Source of the DNA: Morchella semilibera
Taxonomy: Eukaryota; Ascomycota; Pezizomycetes; Pezizales; Morchellaceae
Length of the DNA stretch: 64,000 bases
Direction: 5' to 3'
Assembly: GCA_009192285.1 (NCBI GenBank)
Contig: CM018606.1
Coordinates: 858,081 to 922,080, forward strand
Each line of letters opens with the position of its first letter. Positions within the stretch are counted from its first letter, which is position 1. Of this stretch, positions 24,019-37,881 are shown one piece after another. A program made the translations under genes and the position numbers. The notes below the pieces were generated by a model. That model did no database searches, was not told the DNA's origin, and saw only the letters and a program-made list of their open reading frames with translations.

Positions 24019-26901
24019 GCCAACAAGCTCTAGTCTGCCAAACACGAGCTACTAGGGACCAGGATAGTACTATATATATGTTTTTTCCAAATTCTTTTCT
24101 CTTCCTCTCTCTTCCTTTTTTGCCATTTTTTTTTTGCCATAAGAAATTAGTCATCATACCTATCTACACTGGAGTTTATCCTTCTTATTGCTTGCTTTCT
24201 TGCATAGATTAGTTGCGTATCCGATCATTTCACACTTTTGGCTACTTGCGGGTGTAGATAAAAAAAAAGACCAAGAATACTGCTGCGACGTAAGCCACTA
24301 GTCAGACATGGGGTATACGTAACCCAACGTATGCCGGCCATCGACCAGCCCGTCCCTGTAGATCTCATCATGCCTAATATTAGACACCTGCCACCCATAC
24401 CCATGCCCGCTAGCCTCCGAGCACTGCCTTATTCCGAAACGCGGCAAGGAAGCGGTGAGTGCTATTTACATGTAGTCCATGGTATCATCAACGGCTGTCA
24501 ATGGAGAGTCTTTCCGGTCCAGAGATGGGGGATCATTCCGCCCCGTCTCACCCGTCTTGACATGATATGTGCATTGAGCCCTGATATTAAAACCTTGATG
24601 TTGGCCTTACTAATTGTCCGGGGAGTAATCTTTGGTGTGTCCTAGTACTTGGCTAGACGTTGCGCAAAGGTCGAAGCAGTAATATATCTTGCTATTGATC
24701 TAGTAGTCTCGATAGAGATACCTTCTGGGATTTCCAGACAGAAGGAATTGTCCTAAGGTAGGGGAAGAAGACGGATCCTAAGCACCAATTTTCTGAGCTA
24801 CGGTACTAAGGATCGTCGTACTTGGTCGTGGAGCTAACTGCAGGATGTGTAGATACATGTATATATTGGTAGGAATAGGGATAAGGGATTCCTTAATAGG
24901 AAGTATGATTACTAAAAAGAGTAGTAATTGATTCTATGATGATAAAAAATATCTGTATACGGAAGGAGATGTCCATAAAGAGAAAACAAAGAGAGAGCAT
25001 TATCCCGATAAGGAAAGAATGAGACCAAATAAGGGAAGATAAAGAAACAAAGTCTTGCGCTGATTCGTCAGCTTCTTTTATCTGGAGATATATTCCAGTA
25101 TATTCTAGCAGTTATCTTTGGCTACAGGTTCATCCGGGCCCCACTGGGTGGAGGGTATGGACAGGATATGGTGACGTCCTTAATAACAGTGGCTATAAGC
25201 AGTGGGGTTTGTGGATCTAACTTGTCCTTACCTATATATGTGCTCTGTTTGATCTTACAGGAGGACCTGTTGAGGCGTTGCTATTTATAGGACAAGAAGT
25301 GATATTTCATGACTGAAATCATAACGCGAGAAGCACATATGGAGAATGTTTTAGAGGTTGGTATTGGCGCAGGGTGGGGTTATGCCGTCGCATGCGCAGA
25401 TGTCCGCATAGTTGATTCAAAGCTCACGGGGAGCTAGAAGAACACCTTAGGCTGGTATTCACCCCCCGGTACCAGAATCTTTGCGGGGTAGGTCCTGTGT
25501 GGGGTAGACCTCATTACTTCGACCAATTAGAGGTGCCTAGTCCGGTCCGGTCAGAGCTGTATACAATCGCAGAGACCGTACTGGAACTTAGTTAAAAGTA
25601 AGTGGGCAGCCCCCACCAACATTGTGGCTGAAGCCAATCGCATCACTAAGTATCACTCAGGAGGCTGGAGAGGGCGCCGGCTAGCCACATGATGTATTTA
25701 GAGTCTATTAATCAAATAGAAAACCGACAGGTAGACAACATTTATACGAAGAACACTGGTACGACGAAAAACTCGACTTTCTTTATATTAATGGCCATGT
25801 CTTAGCCTGAGGCTGATACCCATTAATATCACAGTGGGACCGGTCCCCGTCGCTGCATATACACTCCACTACATGGGCCTACATGTATCTTTCGATTGAT
25901 ACGTACGAGAGCAACACTCCGGCCAGCCCAGCCCGGGGGGATCTGCAGCTCGGAATTGGGAATCATGTCGTGTGAGTGGCCAGGCACTTATTGGGATCGA
26001 TCACCTCCATCGTGACCAAACCACCCCCACCCCCCCGATGAAATCTTCTACGAGTTTCTCGGGTGTGATCAGTTCTATGGGGTCATGATGTGAGGTCAGA
26101 CCAAGTGAAGGTGATTGGGTGAGACCCCTTACATAGAGTAGGTAGAGTGCATGTTCCTTTTGGCTGTGTAACTCAGTGCTAGGGCACAGCCTAGAGTGAT
26201 ATCATCGGTCTTCCGCGATCTGGGTGAGACGGAGTACAGGCGGTATGACGTGAGGTTGTCTCCAAGGCTGATTGATAAGGTTAGGGTTTTGGGTTTTTGG
26301 AACTAAACACCTGAACGAAGAAGGATACCATCCTGTGGGAGAACCCCTCATAAAGTTACACTTTAATAATAACACAAGGATCTAGATTGAATGTATAGGT
26401 TTTTATCTCTGGCTTTATACTAGGCTTTTAACAACCAGTTCATATAACCAAAGACATTTGCTGTTCCGAACATTGCATGAAGTTTAGGTCGTTTTGATAG
26501 GTTTATTATTCCGGCGCCGCGCAGCAACATACATTTACTCATACAGTAGAATAATCCAATTAAGAGCACATAACATTGAATAGTACTGTTACACTATTGA
26601 ACTCCAATCCCAACACCAACAAAGCCCAATAAAAAAGGTCAAGGCAATAAAGGCACGCATGCAGTCCAATGGAAAGAAATAACGTACAGACACCAAAAGC
26701 AATCGAAAACAGTCCCTATCAAATCCGTAGATTCAAAAAGAATATCCGCTCGTAAACTCTCCGTTAGCTCTTAGCGCATAAGGTCCATGCTGAAATTCAA
26801 CTTTGAAACAAAATAGAAAATAGAAAATAAGAAAATGATGATAAGTGAAGGTGAAACTTTTTGTAGCCTGCATAGATAGGTAGGCCCTAGACTTGATTTC
26901 C
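24019..26901. other. Gene-poor region, 2.9 kb
   Basis: Between vma4 and the phosphate transporter gene, which converge here. Three TACATGTA palindromes (near 24469, 24854, 25881). Open frames, including one of about 100 codons at 24331-24645, have no recognisable domain or codon bias. Nothing else supported. Confidence 0.5.
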
Positions 26902-29697
26902 TTAAAACCCACCAATCCGCATCAATCCATACCCAACCGTGACAACAATTCCGAAAGTAATCACACTGCTTGGAATACCTCTACTAATAAAGTGTTGGAC
27001 ACGTAGATATCTTTGTCCAGTCTGTGAATCTTCCATCATGATCGCCGCTGCAACATTGTTAGCAAAGACCCATATTTGATCACCTATATACTTTAATATG
27101 AGAGGGAAACATACTCATATTAGGGAAGCCTGATGTTGGTAGTCCCATTGCTGCACTGCACATCAAAGCTGCGCCCATAACCAATAGGTTTGGGTGTGGC
27201 TCAGCCATCCCCGCACCAACCTGTGCCACAATAGGCAAAATGATCAAAGCAGCAACGGTGTGGCTAATAAACGTCGCAATTACGAGAATCAGCCCGCAAA
27301 ACACCACTAGTACACCGTACATGCTCATCCCTTCCACTTCTTGCCTGATAGTAAGAGCAATCGTATGCAGGAGTCCAGAACTGTTGACCGCCTTCCCAAG
27401 AGAGAGGCCCCCAGCTGCGAGGATGATGATTGTCCACAGGAAATTGTTGAAATCTTCTTTTGTGAGAATACCAGTTCCAAAGAACAAAACGAGTGGAATG
27501 ATCGCGATAACTCCCATATCACCAAAGACATTCTCCAATTGATGAGAAAAGCACCATAGGATAATCGTAGCCAATGTGGTTAGTGTGATAAAGTACTGGA
27601 CACCAGTAAACTTGTCTTTAACCGGACGAATTGGGATAATAACTGTGCCTTTTCCGGGGTTGAATGAAATCAAGAGAAGAATCCATATCGCAAGAATGGA
27701 GAGAACACAAACGGGAAGGGCAACAAAGAACCAACTACCCCAACTTGGAGGATTGGTCATATTTTGAAGCGCAATGATATTCTGGGGACTGGCAATGGGA
27801 GATGCCATGCCTCCAATATTGGAGGCTAGGGCAATTCCTAAAATCAATGCTTTTGAGAACCTGGATTCTGAAGGCAAGTTCCTCAACATTGGCTGCAAAC
27901 AAAAATGATTAGAATATTGGGACTAAGACGGTGCTTGGACTACCTACCTGAATGATGGAAAAACACAGGACCGGCGCAGCAACATTACTGATCCACATGC
28001 TCGCAAACATAGCTACGAACATATTGGTCACTAACACAGTCCTAGGCCTTGTTCCTGCCTTGCTGAGGACGAATGTTGCAAGTATTTTAGCGATACCGTA
28101 TTTACTTAATGCTGCAGCAATCGCGAATCCTCCTAGAAGCAACATTATCACAGGAGTCCACATCGCTGAAAAGATGTATTTTGTAGCTTCATTGCATTCA
28201 AGGCGACGATGGCCCTTGGCGTCCTCTCTAACGACTCGCAGCATGACCACCAAAAATGGCACAAGGAGAGAGGTTACGAAGAGAGGAATAACCTACTTAC
28301 AGTCAGACTGAGAAACTAACTTGGATAATGGTGATAAACTTACTTCGGTTGCCCATAAAAGAGATACAAAAACCAGCATAGCAAAACAGTTATGTTGCTC
28401 TGGGCTCTCAAAGAGCGGAACCATCAACAGTATTATAAATATACTGATGATACCAAATAGTGTAAAAAACCCAGGGGTGAGTAACCAAGTTGGATACCTA
28501 ATTCTGCCAACAGGCGTTGCAAGCTCCTTCGTTACAGAAACTTCCGGTTCGTCTCCTGTTAACCTTGCTTGTGTGGGATCCGTATTGTCCCCTAGCAAAG
28601 TCCTTCTCAGTCCCATATTGGCCGCCTGAGCTTTCCGTTCGATACCAATCATTTCCCTCCAAACTGTATTGCGCTCCCATACAACGTGCTCCCTAAGGTG
28701 AAGACGAAGCTCTTTTTTAGCAGCTTCTACATCTCCATTTGTGATCAAATTTGCGTATATCTCCTCAATCTTCAAGATAGCACTATCGAGCTCGGTTGTT
28801 GTGGACCTCCGGAAGCAATAACATGGTTCAATAACAGAAGAGGTATATTCCCCCTTTAAATGGCTGTTGAGGATTTTATCGTATTTCTTTAGTGCTTTCG
28901 TAAAGCCCGTCCTGTTCAGTTGAATGAAGCTTTTCAGCTCCCTCAACGCAACAAACAACGAAATACTCCGCTTCTTTAACATAATTCTCTTATCATAGAG
29001 TGCGCTAATGGATTGATCGTGGAAATCATCATAGATTTGAGAGTCTCGTCTCCGGGAATTCGAAGGTCCATGGCTCTGGTGGCTTTGGTGACTGTGTGAG
29101 CTATCCATATTCCACGTTCTTCCTCTTCTCGCTTTCGGTAGTAGGCCTGACGCTTGTGCATTCTCGCCTTCTTCATCTGAGGCTTCTGAATCTTCGTCCC
29201 TATCACTTTGGTGGTCGTTGCTCCTAGTTCGTGTCATCCCCGAAGGTCCAACACTGCGTCTTCTCCCACTAATGCTCCCACCATATATTGAGGATCCCCC
29301 ATCACCATCGTTGCCATCCTCGAATGATTTGGCCTCGACGGAAAGCTCGAAAACCTCCTTCAGAAGTTCACTCTCTTTTAGTGTATAGAAAGACAGAACC
29401 TTTTCGAGCTCATGGTCGAGGTTCCTCCGGAAAATCACATCTGGTTCGGTATCTCTCCCTCGAGGAATTAGTGCCGATTCCTCATTTTCTTCGGTATGAA
29501 CGTGTGACTGGACAACGCTCTTTTCGAGAGTATAGATACTGTTGAGGATTAGTTAAATCTACATGAGAGCCCCCCAGTTAACCCTAAACAATCTTGGAGT
29601 CTAGAACGACTTACAGCTTCTTCAAGTTCGAATACGCGATGTAATGAGAGCTCCAATCTGGAACCGCATTGAACTGGATGCTGTGGGAGAACTTCAT
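26902..29697 (-). CDS. SPX-domain low-affinity phosphate transporter (Pho87/Pho90/Pho91 type)
   Basis: A DASS/SLC13-like phosphate carrier with a regulatory SPX domain that senses inositol polyphosphates. Exons 29697-29615, 29538-28344, 28292-27948, 27892-27115 and 27047-26902 join in phase to 848 residues. It starts MKFSHSIQFNAVPDWSSHYI with YSNLKKLIY, the SPX opening. A Ser/Asp-rich linker (about residues 110-190) separates the SPX parts, and LKKYDKILNSH closes the domain. The membrane part runs from about residue 400, with family blocks TPVIMLLLGGFAIAAALSK, SNVAAPVLC, NIGGMASPIASPQNIIA and GLPTSGFPNMTAIMMEDSQT. All introns have standard sites. Pho91 acts at the vacuole and Pho87/90 at the plasma membrane; sequence alone does not decide which. 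Confidence 0.92.
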
Positions 29698-31879
29698 GCC
29701 TAGTTCGGCTTGCTCGAGTCGTCTGATAAACTTTTCGTCGTCTCTCTTCTGTTTCTCGTCTCTCCGGCGTTGTTCGTGGAGGTATGAAAGATCCTGGAGC
29801 TGAAAAGATTCGACCGGAACCACGCTGTCGCTCTCAGGAAGAGGAGGTTGGGGACCTATGATGGCTGTATTTTAAGTAATTCCTGCACTGGAGCGCAGGA
29901 AAATCGGAATAGGGATGGGGCAGCCAAGCTTGAAAATCGAGCTGCTGATAATGGGGGAGTGTGATACAAGAGGTACTGGTATCACGATAGTGGAAAGCCT
30001 TTGTGGGGCATAAACTTGCGAACAGTCAGACAAGAAATTCGGAATGAGGGGGTACCGAGACGGGACAGCCGGTGGGCGTGCTTCACAGAGGGACACTATT
30101 GGCTATGTGCAGTGTTTAGGGGGGAGGAAAGCAAAAAGCACAGCTAGCTCCTTAAGTGACAGACAGTGGTTTTGAGAGAGGGTGTTGCGGTTTACTAGGC
30201 AGTCCCGTGTTCGTCGAGTTGAAAAGTTCAAATGACCTTCAGATCCTCCAGGGCTGTGGGGACTGCTGTTAGGGGTGTAGGGGAATGTATGTACAACTCT
30301 ATGTGAGTAATATTCTTCCCTTCTACAGTTACAGATTGACACCGCAGAAACGCTCACGGGAAGTATGGCAGTGGTGACCGAGTTACTAACTAGGCCAGAG
30401 AGAAAAATTGGAACCTTAGAATTATTATGGCATTATGGCATGCACAATACCTTCTCGGTGTCCTGTTTGTTGGAAAATTGTGGGGCTCAGCGTGAAATGG
30501 GCTTGGCGGATCTTCCTTCCGTGTTCGTCATAGTTTACCCAGTGATTGACATGTTTTCCTCGAACGTTGGAAAATCAAGGATTAGAATTTGAAGTATCTG
30601 CTCTACATACATGTACATGTAGAGTCATTGTAAACTACATGTATATGTACCTACGTCGCATGGGTTATAGTTTTAAACATTCATGACTGTCTCTCCCGGC
30701 TACGGTTTGGACGACGGTTACATGTTACACATGTGCTTACTGCCTCTACCTAATCAAATGTAGGCAGTTGGACACCCTATGCGCGCTTCCACCCACGGTT
30801 CTACCATGTGGCTGGCGTGTAAGAATCCTGCAGCGACATCACTGTAATTCCATTTATGACTGCCTATTTCATCTCCCCGGGGACAAACCCGTTGGAGCGC
30901 TTCCTAAATTTCCCGAACTAGTGTTCCGCAGCAGCTCAGGGCTCTCAAAAAAAAAAGTATTCAATATTCTCCCTTTTATATCTTGCAAGTTTGTACCAGC
31001 TAACCTACTTGATAGCCGAGAACCAAAGATGGCAGTGCCAACTTTCTTTTTGAGCTCTTGATCTCAAACCTTATTTCTCGAAGACTTATTCGATGAAAGA
31101 TCGCCCATATGCGATTGAAGTCGCCAAAATCATCTCGGCCAATAAATTGTTTTTTCTCGCCTGTAAATGCTGCATGAGCTATCCATCCGGATGTTTTTCC
31201 GGATGATCTCGAATGTTCGTATCTCGCATTTCACAACCTCGGACCCATCACTCTGCATGAATACCAACCCACACCACCCCCCCCCCCCAAGAGCTGCTCT
31301 ATGTAGCACCGATAACCACCGGCGCATAACCCTAACCCTTTAAAACTTGTCCAGCACCTGCTGAATTCATACATGTAGGTACATGTAGTGCCCAGGTATT
31401 TGCTCCTATAATGGACCTAGGGTCTTTGGATTAAGACTCCCGCAATACCCGTCAAGAAATGGTAATTGCATGGGAGCTACTATCAGCATCATTACCACCA
31501 ATATTTTAACTTCGATAGCCTCATCAGCGCTAGCTGCTGTCGAATATGCATGAAATTTGCGATCTGAAATTTTCTCTCCCTATTGGCAAGTGTTTCTAAT
31601 CGCATGGGTTCTCTAGTGTATTGTTAGGCATTTCAAGCAACGTGCGATGGGGTAGTTATCAGGATCGTCCGCTACTTTAGCACAACCTATCCAAGAAAAG
31701 CTTTTGAAAGCTCCGGGAGCGGGGACGGTCCAAAGTGTCGAACTACATGGTATGCGGTGTTGATTTTCTTTTCTACTACACCGAGATACCTCCTGTATAA
31801 TCCTCAGTGATCATCCAATAAACTGGAGGCAGCGTCAACATTCGACGAAATAGAGATTTGGAACAAGGCTTTTGATCAG

Positions 31880-32590
31880 CTTTGTTTGATCGATTCTGGA
31901 TAGCTCGGCTCCAGCGATTTTCTTTTCTTTATTCGACAAAGTGGTAAGCGTTCAAAACGTGGTTCGATGCTTCGTTCTGATTGGAGGATACCTTGATTAC
32001 TAACCATCCACAACGGATGAAGGTGATCTTCAGTCAGTAGTGTATATGTCTCGAATGGCTCCCCGCCTTTAATAAGAACATCAGCTCTATATCACATACA
32101 GAGAAATCGCGTGCCTTCCGGAAATAGACCCATAGCGGCGGTTTTAAGGGTGATAACAGGGTGAGAATTGTTCACCTGACGTTCACCGATATACTGCAAT
32201 TGCAGCTCACATCGCCGGTACCAAAGAATGGAATTCTCCATTCCCACCCTCTGGATTTATTCGAGGTATTCAGCGTCCGCCTTTGGCCTTTCGCGGTAGG
32301 TGACCCTTCGCTGTTGAGCCCCTATTATTGGAAATAATGAAACATCTAGGTCTTGCAATGTTAGCCCGGCTTTCAAGGATAACACAGTATTCAACACAAG
32401 CGTCCGGGGAGAAAGGGCATAACAAAGCTACAATCATCTGAAAAGAATAAGTGGTCATATGGACGTATACATACAACTCCGTTTTGACCAACTGCACAAC
32501 GGCAGGATCCATAGAGTCCCCAGGAAGCCAAACTCATTCCAATAACCACACCCTAAGGTATATAAAGCTTAATCTTGAACGCCTGGACCG
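31880..32590 (-). pseudogene. Decayed PlsC-type (Slc1-like) acyltransferase relic
   Basis: The minus strand shows pieces suggesting a 1-acylglycerol-3-phosphate acyltransferase. A hydrophobic piece GVVIGMSLASWGLYGS lies near 32520-32570. A piece reads IPFFGTG near 32215-32235. The frame YIGERQVNNSHPVITLKTAA leads into GLFPEGTRF near 32105-32130; FPEGTR is the signature of PlsC enzymes. Below it the frame reads on, with one stop, through LIKGGEPFETYTLLTEDHLH. The NHxxxxD block was not found, and stops and frame changes separate the pieces, so this is probably not functional. A GTATGT just after GTRFL could be a real donor, so a multi-exon gene is not excluded. The family call rests mainly on one short motif. 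Confidence 0.4.
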
Positions 32591-32772
32591 AATAAGAGCC
32601 CTCTCTCCTTTCACAAAAGACAAGAGCTAGGTCGAACCCCCGCTCCGAAGCTTCAGAGGACGGATGCTGAAATCTTCTTGTGAAATAGATACAAAGACTG
32701 GGGTGAAATACTCGGTGCTCTACTACTCGTTCTCAGACTCTTGTCGCATGTCGTGTAGAGAATCAGCATAAC

Positions 32773-32787
32773 CTGGGCACGAGACTA
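32773..32787 (+). repeat. Solo copy of foldback-arm 15-mer
   Basis: CTGGGCACGAGACTA here is identical to the right arm of the foldback at 21957-21971. No opposite arm was found nearby. Confidence 0.5.
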
Positions 32788-35600
32788 ACTGGATACATGT
32801 CTTGCTTTGGCTGACACGACCTTGCTTACTCGTAACTTCATAGCGTTTCCAGACTTCACTGGCCCGGAATTGGGCAAAAACGGTGCATAACAACCAGATT
32901 TTGGTTGTATTCAGCCCCGTCCGGTCCGGAAACGTTATGAAATGAAGAGCAGAAGATTAGTTCGCCGCCCTGCCATTTGCACCTACCTGTTAGGAGCACA
33001 TGTAGTTTCCAGAGCTGCAGCAGCCACTGATCTCTTTCTCACTTCGCATGCAAGTATTTTTCCGTTGAAACCTGGAGGAAGGGGAGCCGGTTCTCCGTAT
33101 ACGCAGGCCTAGAGGATCTGGCTGATGGGATGATAGTCGGAGAAGTTTCTTCGTCTTGGCGCTAACTCACCCTCGCATATCGTCGCTAATTACAGCACAT
33201 ACTTCAGCAAACCCCCTGGAACAAATCAAAGACTCGAAGTGTGAATTAACTAGAGTCGGCGAATGTAGTACAGGCAAATTTGAAAATTCTTACTGGAATC
33301 GATTTTTCTGCAAGCCTGAGTGAATTTCTTAAGGATCGGATAAAATCACCATGAACGATTCAAGAAACAACCGATAGGCTGTGTAGGGGTGATAGTGCAT
33401 ACATAAACCTCAATATTTGTTTTCCAGATAACTAAGAAAATACATCGGTTTACATCGGTTATAGATGCCTAGTGACTAGAGACCTCCGGATCCTTTTACC
33501 GTCTTCGATTGATTCTAATACCTTCTCCTTATGAATTGAAAATGCTACACTTACTCAAGGCTTAAAAAAAGAAAAGCCCGTGTCGATGCGTTACTAATAC
33601 GGTATTCTTCACTACATGCCATGCCACCTTTCCATACTGTACCGTCACTGCGCCAAAATCGACCATTTCCACGACCCCCAATCCTTTCCACAAAACCACG
33701 AAGCCACCAGGGCTGAAAAATATACCCTTAATAACCCCACACTTAAAGATATCTCTCTCTTAATCAAATATTGTAGGAACTACATTAATATTTTCAGGTT
33801 GGCGGATTTTGCCAAGACCTCATGCGGTTTGAGTCTTGATGGAGTTTTCAAGAACACCAACAAAATGCTACACAAGTGGTGGTTTTAAAACCTAGGGCTT
33901 TTAGATTGATATTTCTGGTGCTAAGTATGCATTTCCTTCTCGTGTATTATATCTTAAAATTTTGGGTTATAGTGCAATTTGAAAAAGGGCTAATCTCAGC
34001 TCTTCGTGGGGGTAGCTTATGTCCAAGTATTGTCGGTTGACAAAAGTAAAAACCGACCAACTGCCAGGGCCAGTTCCCGAGATTCATACCCAAGGGATAG
34101 GCTCTATCAATCTAACGCTTTTTAACTATATAATTCTTTATTCCATATCTGTTATGGTTGTGGAGTTATGCTTGTTTCAAGACGCATTCCCGTGCAAAAT
34201 CTGGTTGCAATGCAAAATCACGGTTACATACATTTGTCAACCGACAATACATACATGTAGGTACATACATGTAAATAAGGATATAGGTCAACAGAAGTCT
34301 ACATAACCCAATTGTTGACATGATGGTAATATTTACTGAGCAGGGCAAGTTTTCTAGTAAATGATATCTACATGTACATGTTGATGCGCTACATTGTAAG
34401 ATAGAACTACCCATACGTGTGTACCTACAATGTGTAGCTCTTAGTCTTCTACTAGCCCGGAAATTGATCCCTAAATAAATGGTGTAGACCTTAGATACCA
34501 CCCGGATGTTCGAGACACATGCAAAATCTCTTCATGCACTAGCGTGATCTATGGAGGGAATGGTTGGCCGGAATAATGTGCGAAGTTCACGAACTGCTTA
34601 ATATGTACCTACAGCAAAGCTCAAAGTCACATGACGTTTATGAGAGGTTTCGCGCACTGCCTTGAGCATACTTCCTGTACAGACTACAATTGCAATCGAA
34701 GGCTGGTCAATCAGCTTAATGTGATAGGTATCCCGAAATCTAATCTTGTTGGCTCAAGCCTACAATGATTATGTATGGAGGAGATACGGGGTGAAAACTG
34801 AGTGCAGAGCCGCGGATGAACCTATTGGACGTGCGTTAAGTAAGTACCTGCAGTGTTTTCGTCAAGTGCAGGCTATGCATTTCTCGAGCTTGTGGTGCTC
34901 GACACTTGCATCTGCATACCATCGATCTGCATCATAACCCGGCTGCATGAAGGCTCAGCAAGGTTACCCTCCTTCAGATCTTAACTCTTGTGAAAAGCAA
35001 ACAAGCATTCCGTGTACTAACTGTATCCGGTTTAGTACTGTTTCGCTTCCAAGTTTCAACCCAGGAAACTATGGGTACATGTAACACTGCCCGTTACAAC
35101 GCGCTTGTAATTGGTTCATTTCCAGTCTTCTTTGCTGCGCCATGAAAACATTGCCTGCTAACTCTCTAGCAAAACTGCCACATCATAACGCGATATAAAC
35201 TGCGCCTCACTGCATTCATACAAAGTGTTCGCCATTCTCCGCGTCATATCCCCTTGAGCAAGTCCATATCATCGTTAGGAAGCCTAGTGCTTTCAGCCTT
35301 ACCTCTATTCCAAAAGCGCGTTCAGGTACGTGGGTCATACTCATATCATTATCGTGTGCTGTCTTTGTCTTGGTTTTGCTATTAAATGGCATTGGCTGTT
35401 TTTGTAAGCCTGGTTGATACCAGGATACAGATGCCTGCATTCACTATATGATACAACGTAACATACATGTATCCTTAGGAGAAGCTCTACTACAGTGTCT
35501 TCTTTCTCCCTAAAGCACTATTCTCATATCCCTTTCTTCCCCGCAAACCTGCCACAATAGCTCTCTTCTGTTTCGTAAACTATCCCATGTTAACATATCC

Positions 35601-37881
35601 ATGGCAGTTAAGCTCTGCTGCACCGTGCCATTCCGTACTCGCTCCGACCCCTCGGCTTCAATTCAAGTTTCAGAACAGAGGGGTATCCCGGCAGAGTCAC
35701 TTTCTAATCCATCACCTGCAGAAGTACCGAAACGAACTGTTGCATTCCACCCAACTGTAGCTACTACTAGCGCAGAGCCCATCACCTTGTCCAATCAGGA
35801 AAACAACATTTTGGTTCAAAGGCGCCCCTCGAGCTTCACATCGCCTTCACTCGACATGCTTGCTGGTCGAACACCTCTTGGTACATGGCATGCTGTGGCT
35901 GCTAAAGTGGTGGCAACGAATAGGTTTAGAGGGGTTGGGGGGGAATCTTGTGTAGAAGATTTCAAGGTTGAAGAACTTGGTGGTCAGAGTGGGAAATTGG
36001 TCTTTGGACCAGTCTCTGTTTTTAATGGTCAGTACCAGCAACGTTTCTGCCCTTCGGAAGTTTGGTTTTCAAATCTGATATCGACTGGTGGATCTTTATT
36101 CTACTATGATTTTGGTTCAAAGTTCTACACTGTTACTTTACTTCAATTTGTTGTCAATGCAGTCGGTATAGAATAGATGCACTAACAGCAATCTGTACAT
36201 ACATATAGGCAATGTCTCATTGTGGATAAAAAAGCCCTTGAAAAGCATGGCTCTCACAGTCACCTTTAACGGTGTAGCAGAGGTCGACAAGTACCTTTTC
36301 ACTTTTCTTAACATCTCCCATGAGGTTTACATTGGAGGTGAGAGCTTTTTTACTATTTTCTTCAAATTATAAAGGTATATCATAAGGTAGAGATAGAGTC
36401 CGTAGAACTAACTGTGGGCCAAAGATTTTCAAGAAGGACTTCGTACATTCCTGTTCGGGTTCAATTTCCCATATTTAAACCTGCCGCCGTCGTCTAGGAA
36501 CCCCCAGATTGTATACTCATTCATTGCGAAACTTACGGATGCAAGTACCGGCCCCACGGACGATAACTCCTCCGCGAGGTCAAGAATCTCAGAATATAAG
36601 AGCAAACCACTTGAAATCTTTTTCATACCATACATTGATCCATCTTTGAATTCGCCACATGTTCCCCGGATGGGTACTAGCCCGAATCAAAGCAATGGAA
36701 AAGGGAAGGGTGTTGAGCATATCAAAGAAGAATCAGTCAATACCGCCCCTCCTCAAACTGGACCCGGAAGCTCCGCAACGGCGGCAAAACCCAAATTAAC
36801 CCTGACGACCGCAGACCTTCCAGTCTCTGCTTCAAGCAACAGTACCCCGATCATAGATAAACCTCGTTTTCTTGATTCTTCGATCACAAAATCAAGCAGG
36901 ATCATGGACGATGATAATAATATAGTCGCGAAGCTCACTGTAGATTTGCCAAAGACCAAATTTTTACCGGACGAGGAGATAGTCCTGAGATTGAGATTGA
37001 CTGTAAAAGATGGCGAGCCGATACCGAAAGGGTTCGGTGTTAGGGTTATCGAGAGACGATTCCTTGCTCGGATAGATTGTGATGGCGACAACGAGGATGG
37101 TGATAGCGAGGATGAGGGCCATCAACGGGACATGAAAACTATTGGGAAGAAGCAGTCAAAGGTTCTTGCTGGGAGAAAATTTACTCTTCGTCCCGAAGGG
37201 GCTAGAACAGTCAGAGAGGTAGTGATAGATACCTCGGACAGTCAAGCTAGATCGGATAGTAGACTAAAGGGTGGAAAGGTCATTGAGCTTCCCATCAAAG
37301 TCAAACTTCCCACATTCCAAACATTTATCAACGATTTTCTCCTGCCTACGGCAACCCTTCCATTATCCCCTCTTGATATTGCCTTGGATTCTGGAAACTC
37401 CGGTAGCATTCCATCACCAACATACACCGAGAAAGGGAAAGGAAAATCACCAGCTCTATCTCCAATTACAACTACTCCAACTACTACTACCTCGATCTCA
37501 ATCAATTCTGTAAATAAAAACCTCAATTTTGTGGTTGACCACGTACTCCAAGTTACTGTTCCAACCAGCGGAAGTGGCGGTTGGTTTAAAAAATCTACTC
37601 CCGTGGCGAAAGATCTCGAGGTTCTTGTTCCTATCGTTTTGGGCAATATAAACCCAGTGGCCACGGGCCGAAGAAAAGTGCCTGAACTGAGGTTGAATGC
37701 ACTTGAGGAAATAAGATATGGGGGCGGGGCAGGAAGCGTTCAGAGTAGCGGGGGAAACAGTTTCGGCTCCGGTTCTGGAGCTGGAGCGCCTTCTAGTAAA
37801 CCAACAAATTGGAAGGAGGGGGAACGGTTTTTGACATTGAAAGAAACGGATGTTCAACCATTCTTCTCTTCAGACTCCTAA
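35601..37881 (+). CDS. Arrestin-like protein
   Basis: Exons 35601-36027, 36209-36337 and 36425-37881 join in phase to 670 residues. After a disordered Ser/Pro-rich start (1-110), two beta-sandwich halves of arrestin type are suggested. The first has SGKLVFGPVSVFNGNVSLWI, then KPLKSMALTVTFNGVAEV and EGLRTFLFGFNFP. The second, after a linker, has TVDLPKTKFLPDEEIVLRLR, FGVRVIERRFLARID, and near the end DLEVLVPIVLGNINP. This order matches fungal alpha-arrestins, which adapt Rsp5-type ubiquitin ligases to membrane cargo for endocytosis. No PPxY motif was seen in the parts I read, so an adaptor role is open. An Asp/Glu-rich insert (about residues 325-345) interrupts the second half. The tail is Gly/Ser-rich. 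Confidence 0.65.

Larger units (their letters stand above)
29698..35600. other. Gene-poor region, 5.9 kb
   Basis: The longest stretch without an intact gene. It contains about ten TACATGTA palindromes (30608-30650, 31371-31390, 34254-34275, 34371, 35074, 35466), a short CCCTAACCCT near 31327, a decayed acyltransferase-like relic at about 31880-32590 and the 15-mer shared with the foldback at 32773. Other open frames are short and featureless. Confidence 0.5.

Noticed and set aside
24331-24645. About 100-codon open frame between vma4 and the phosphate transporter
   Set aside because: No domain, no codon bias, no splice context; treated as chance.
31320-31340. CCCTAACCCT, resembling a fungal telomere repeat
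   Set aside because: Only about two units, within ordinary sequence; not an array. The GGGGTTAGG units near 54975 are also too few.
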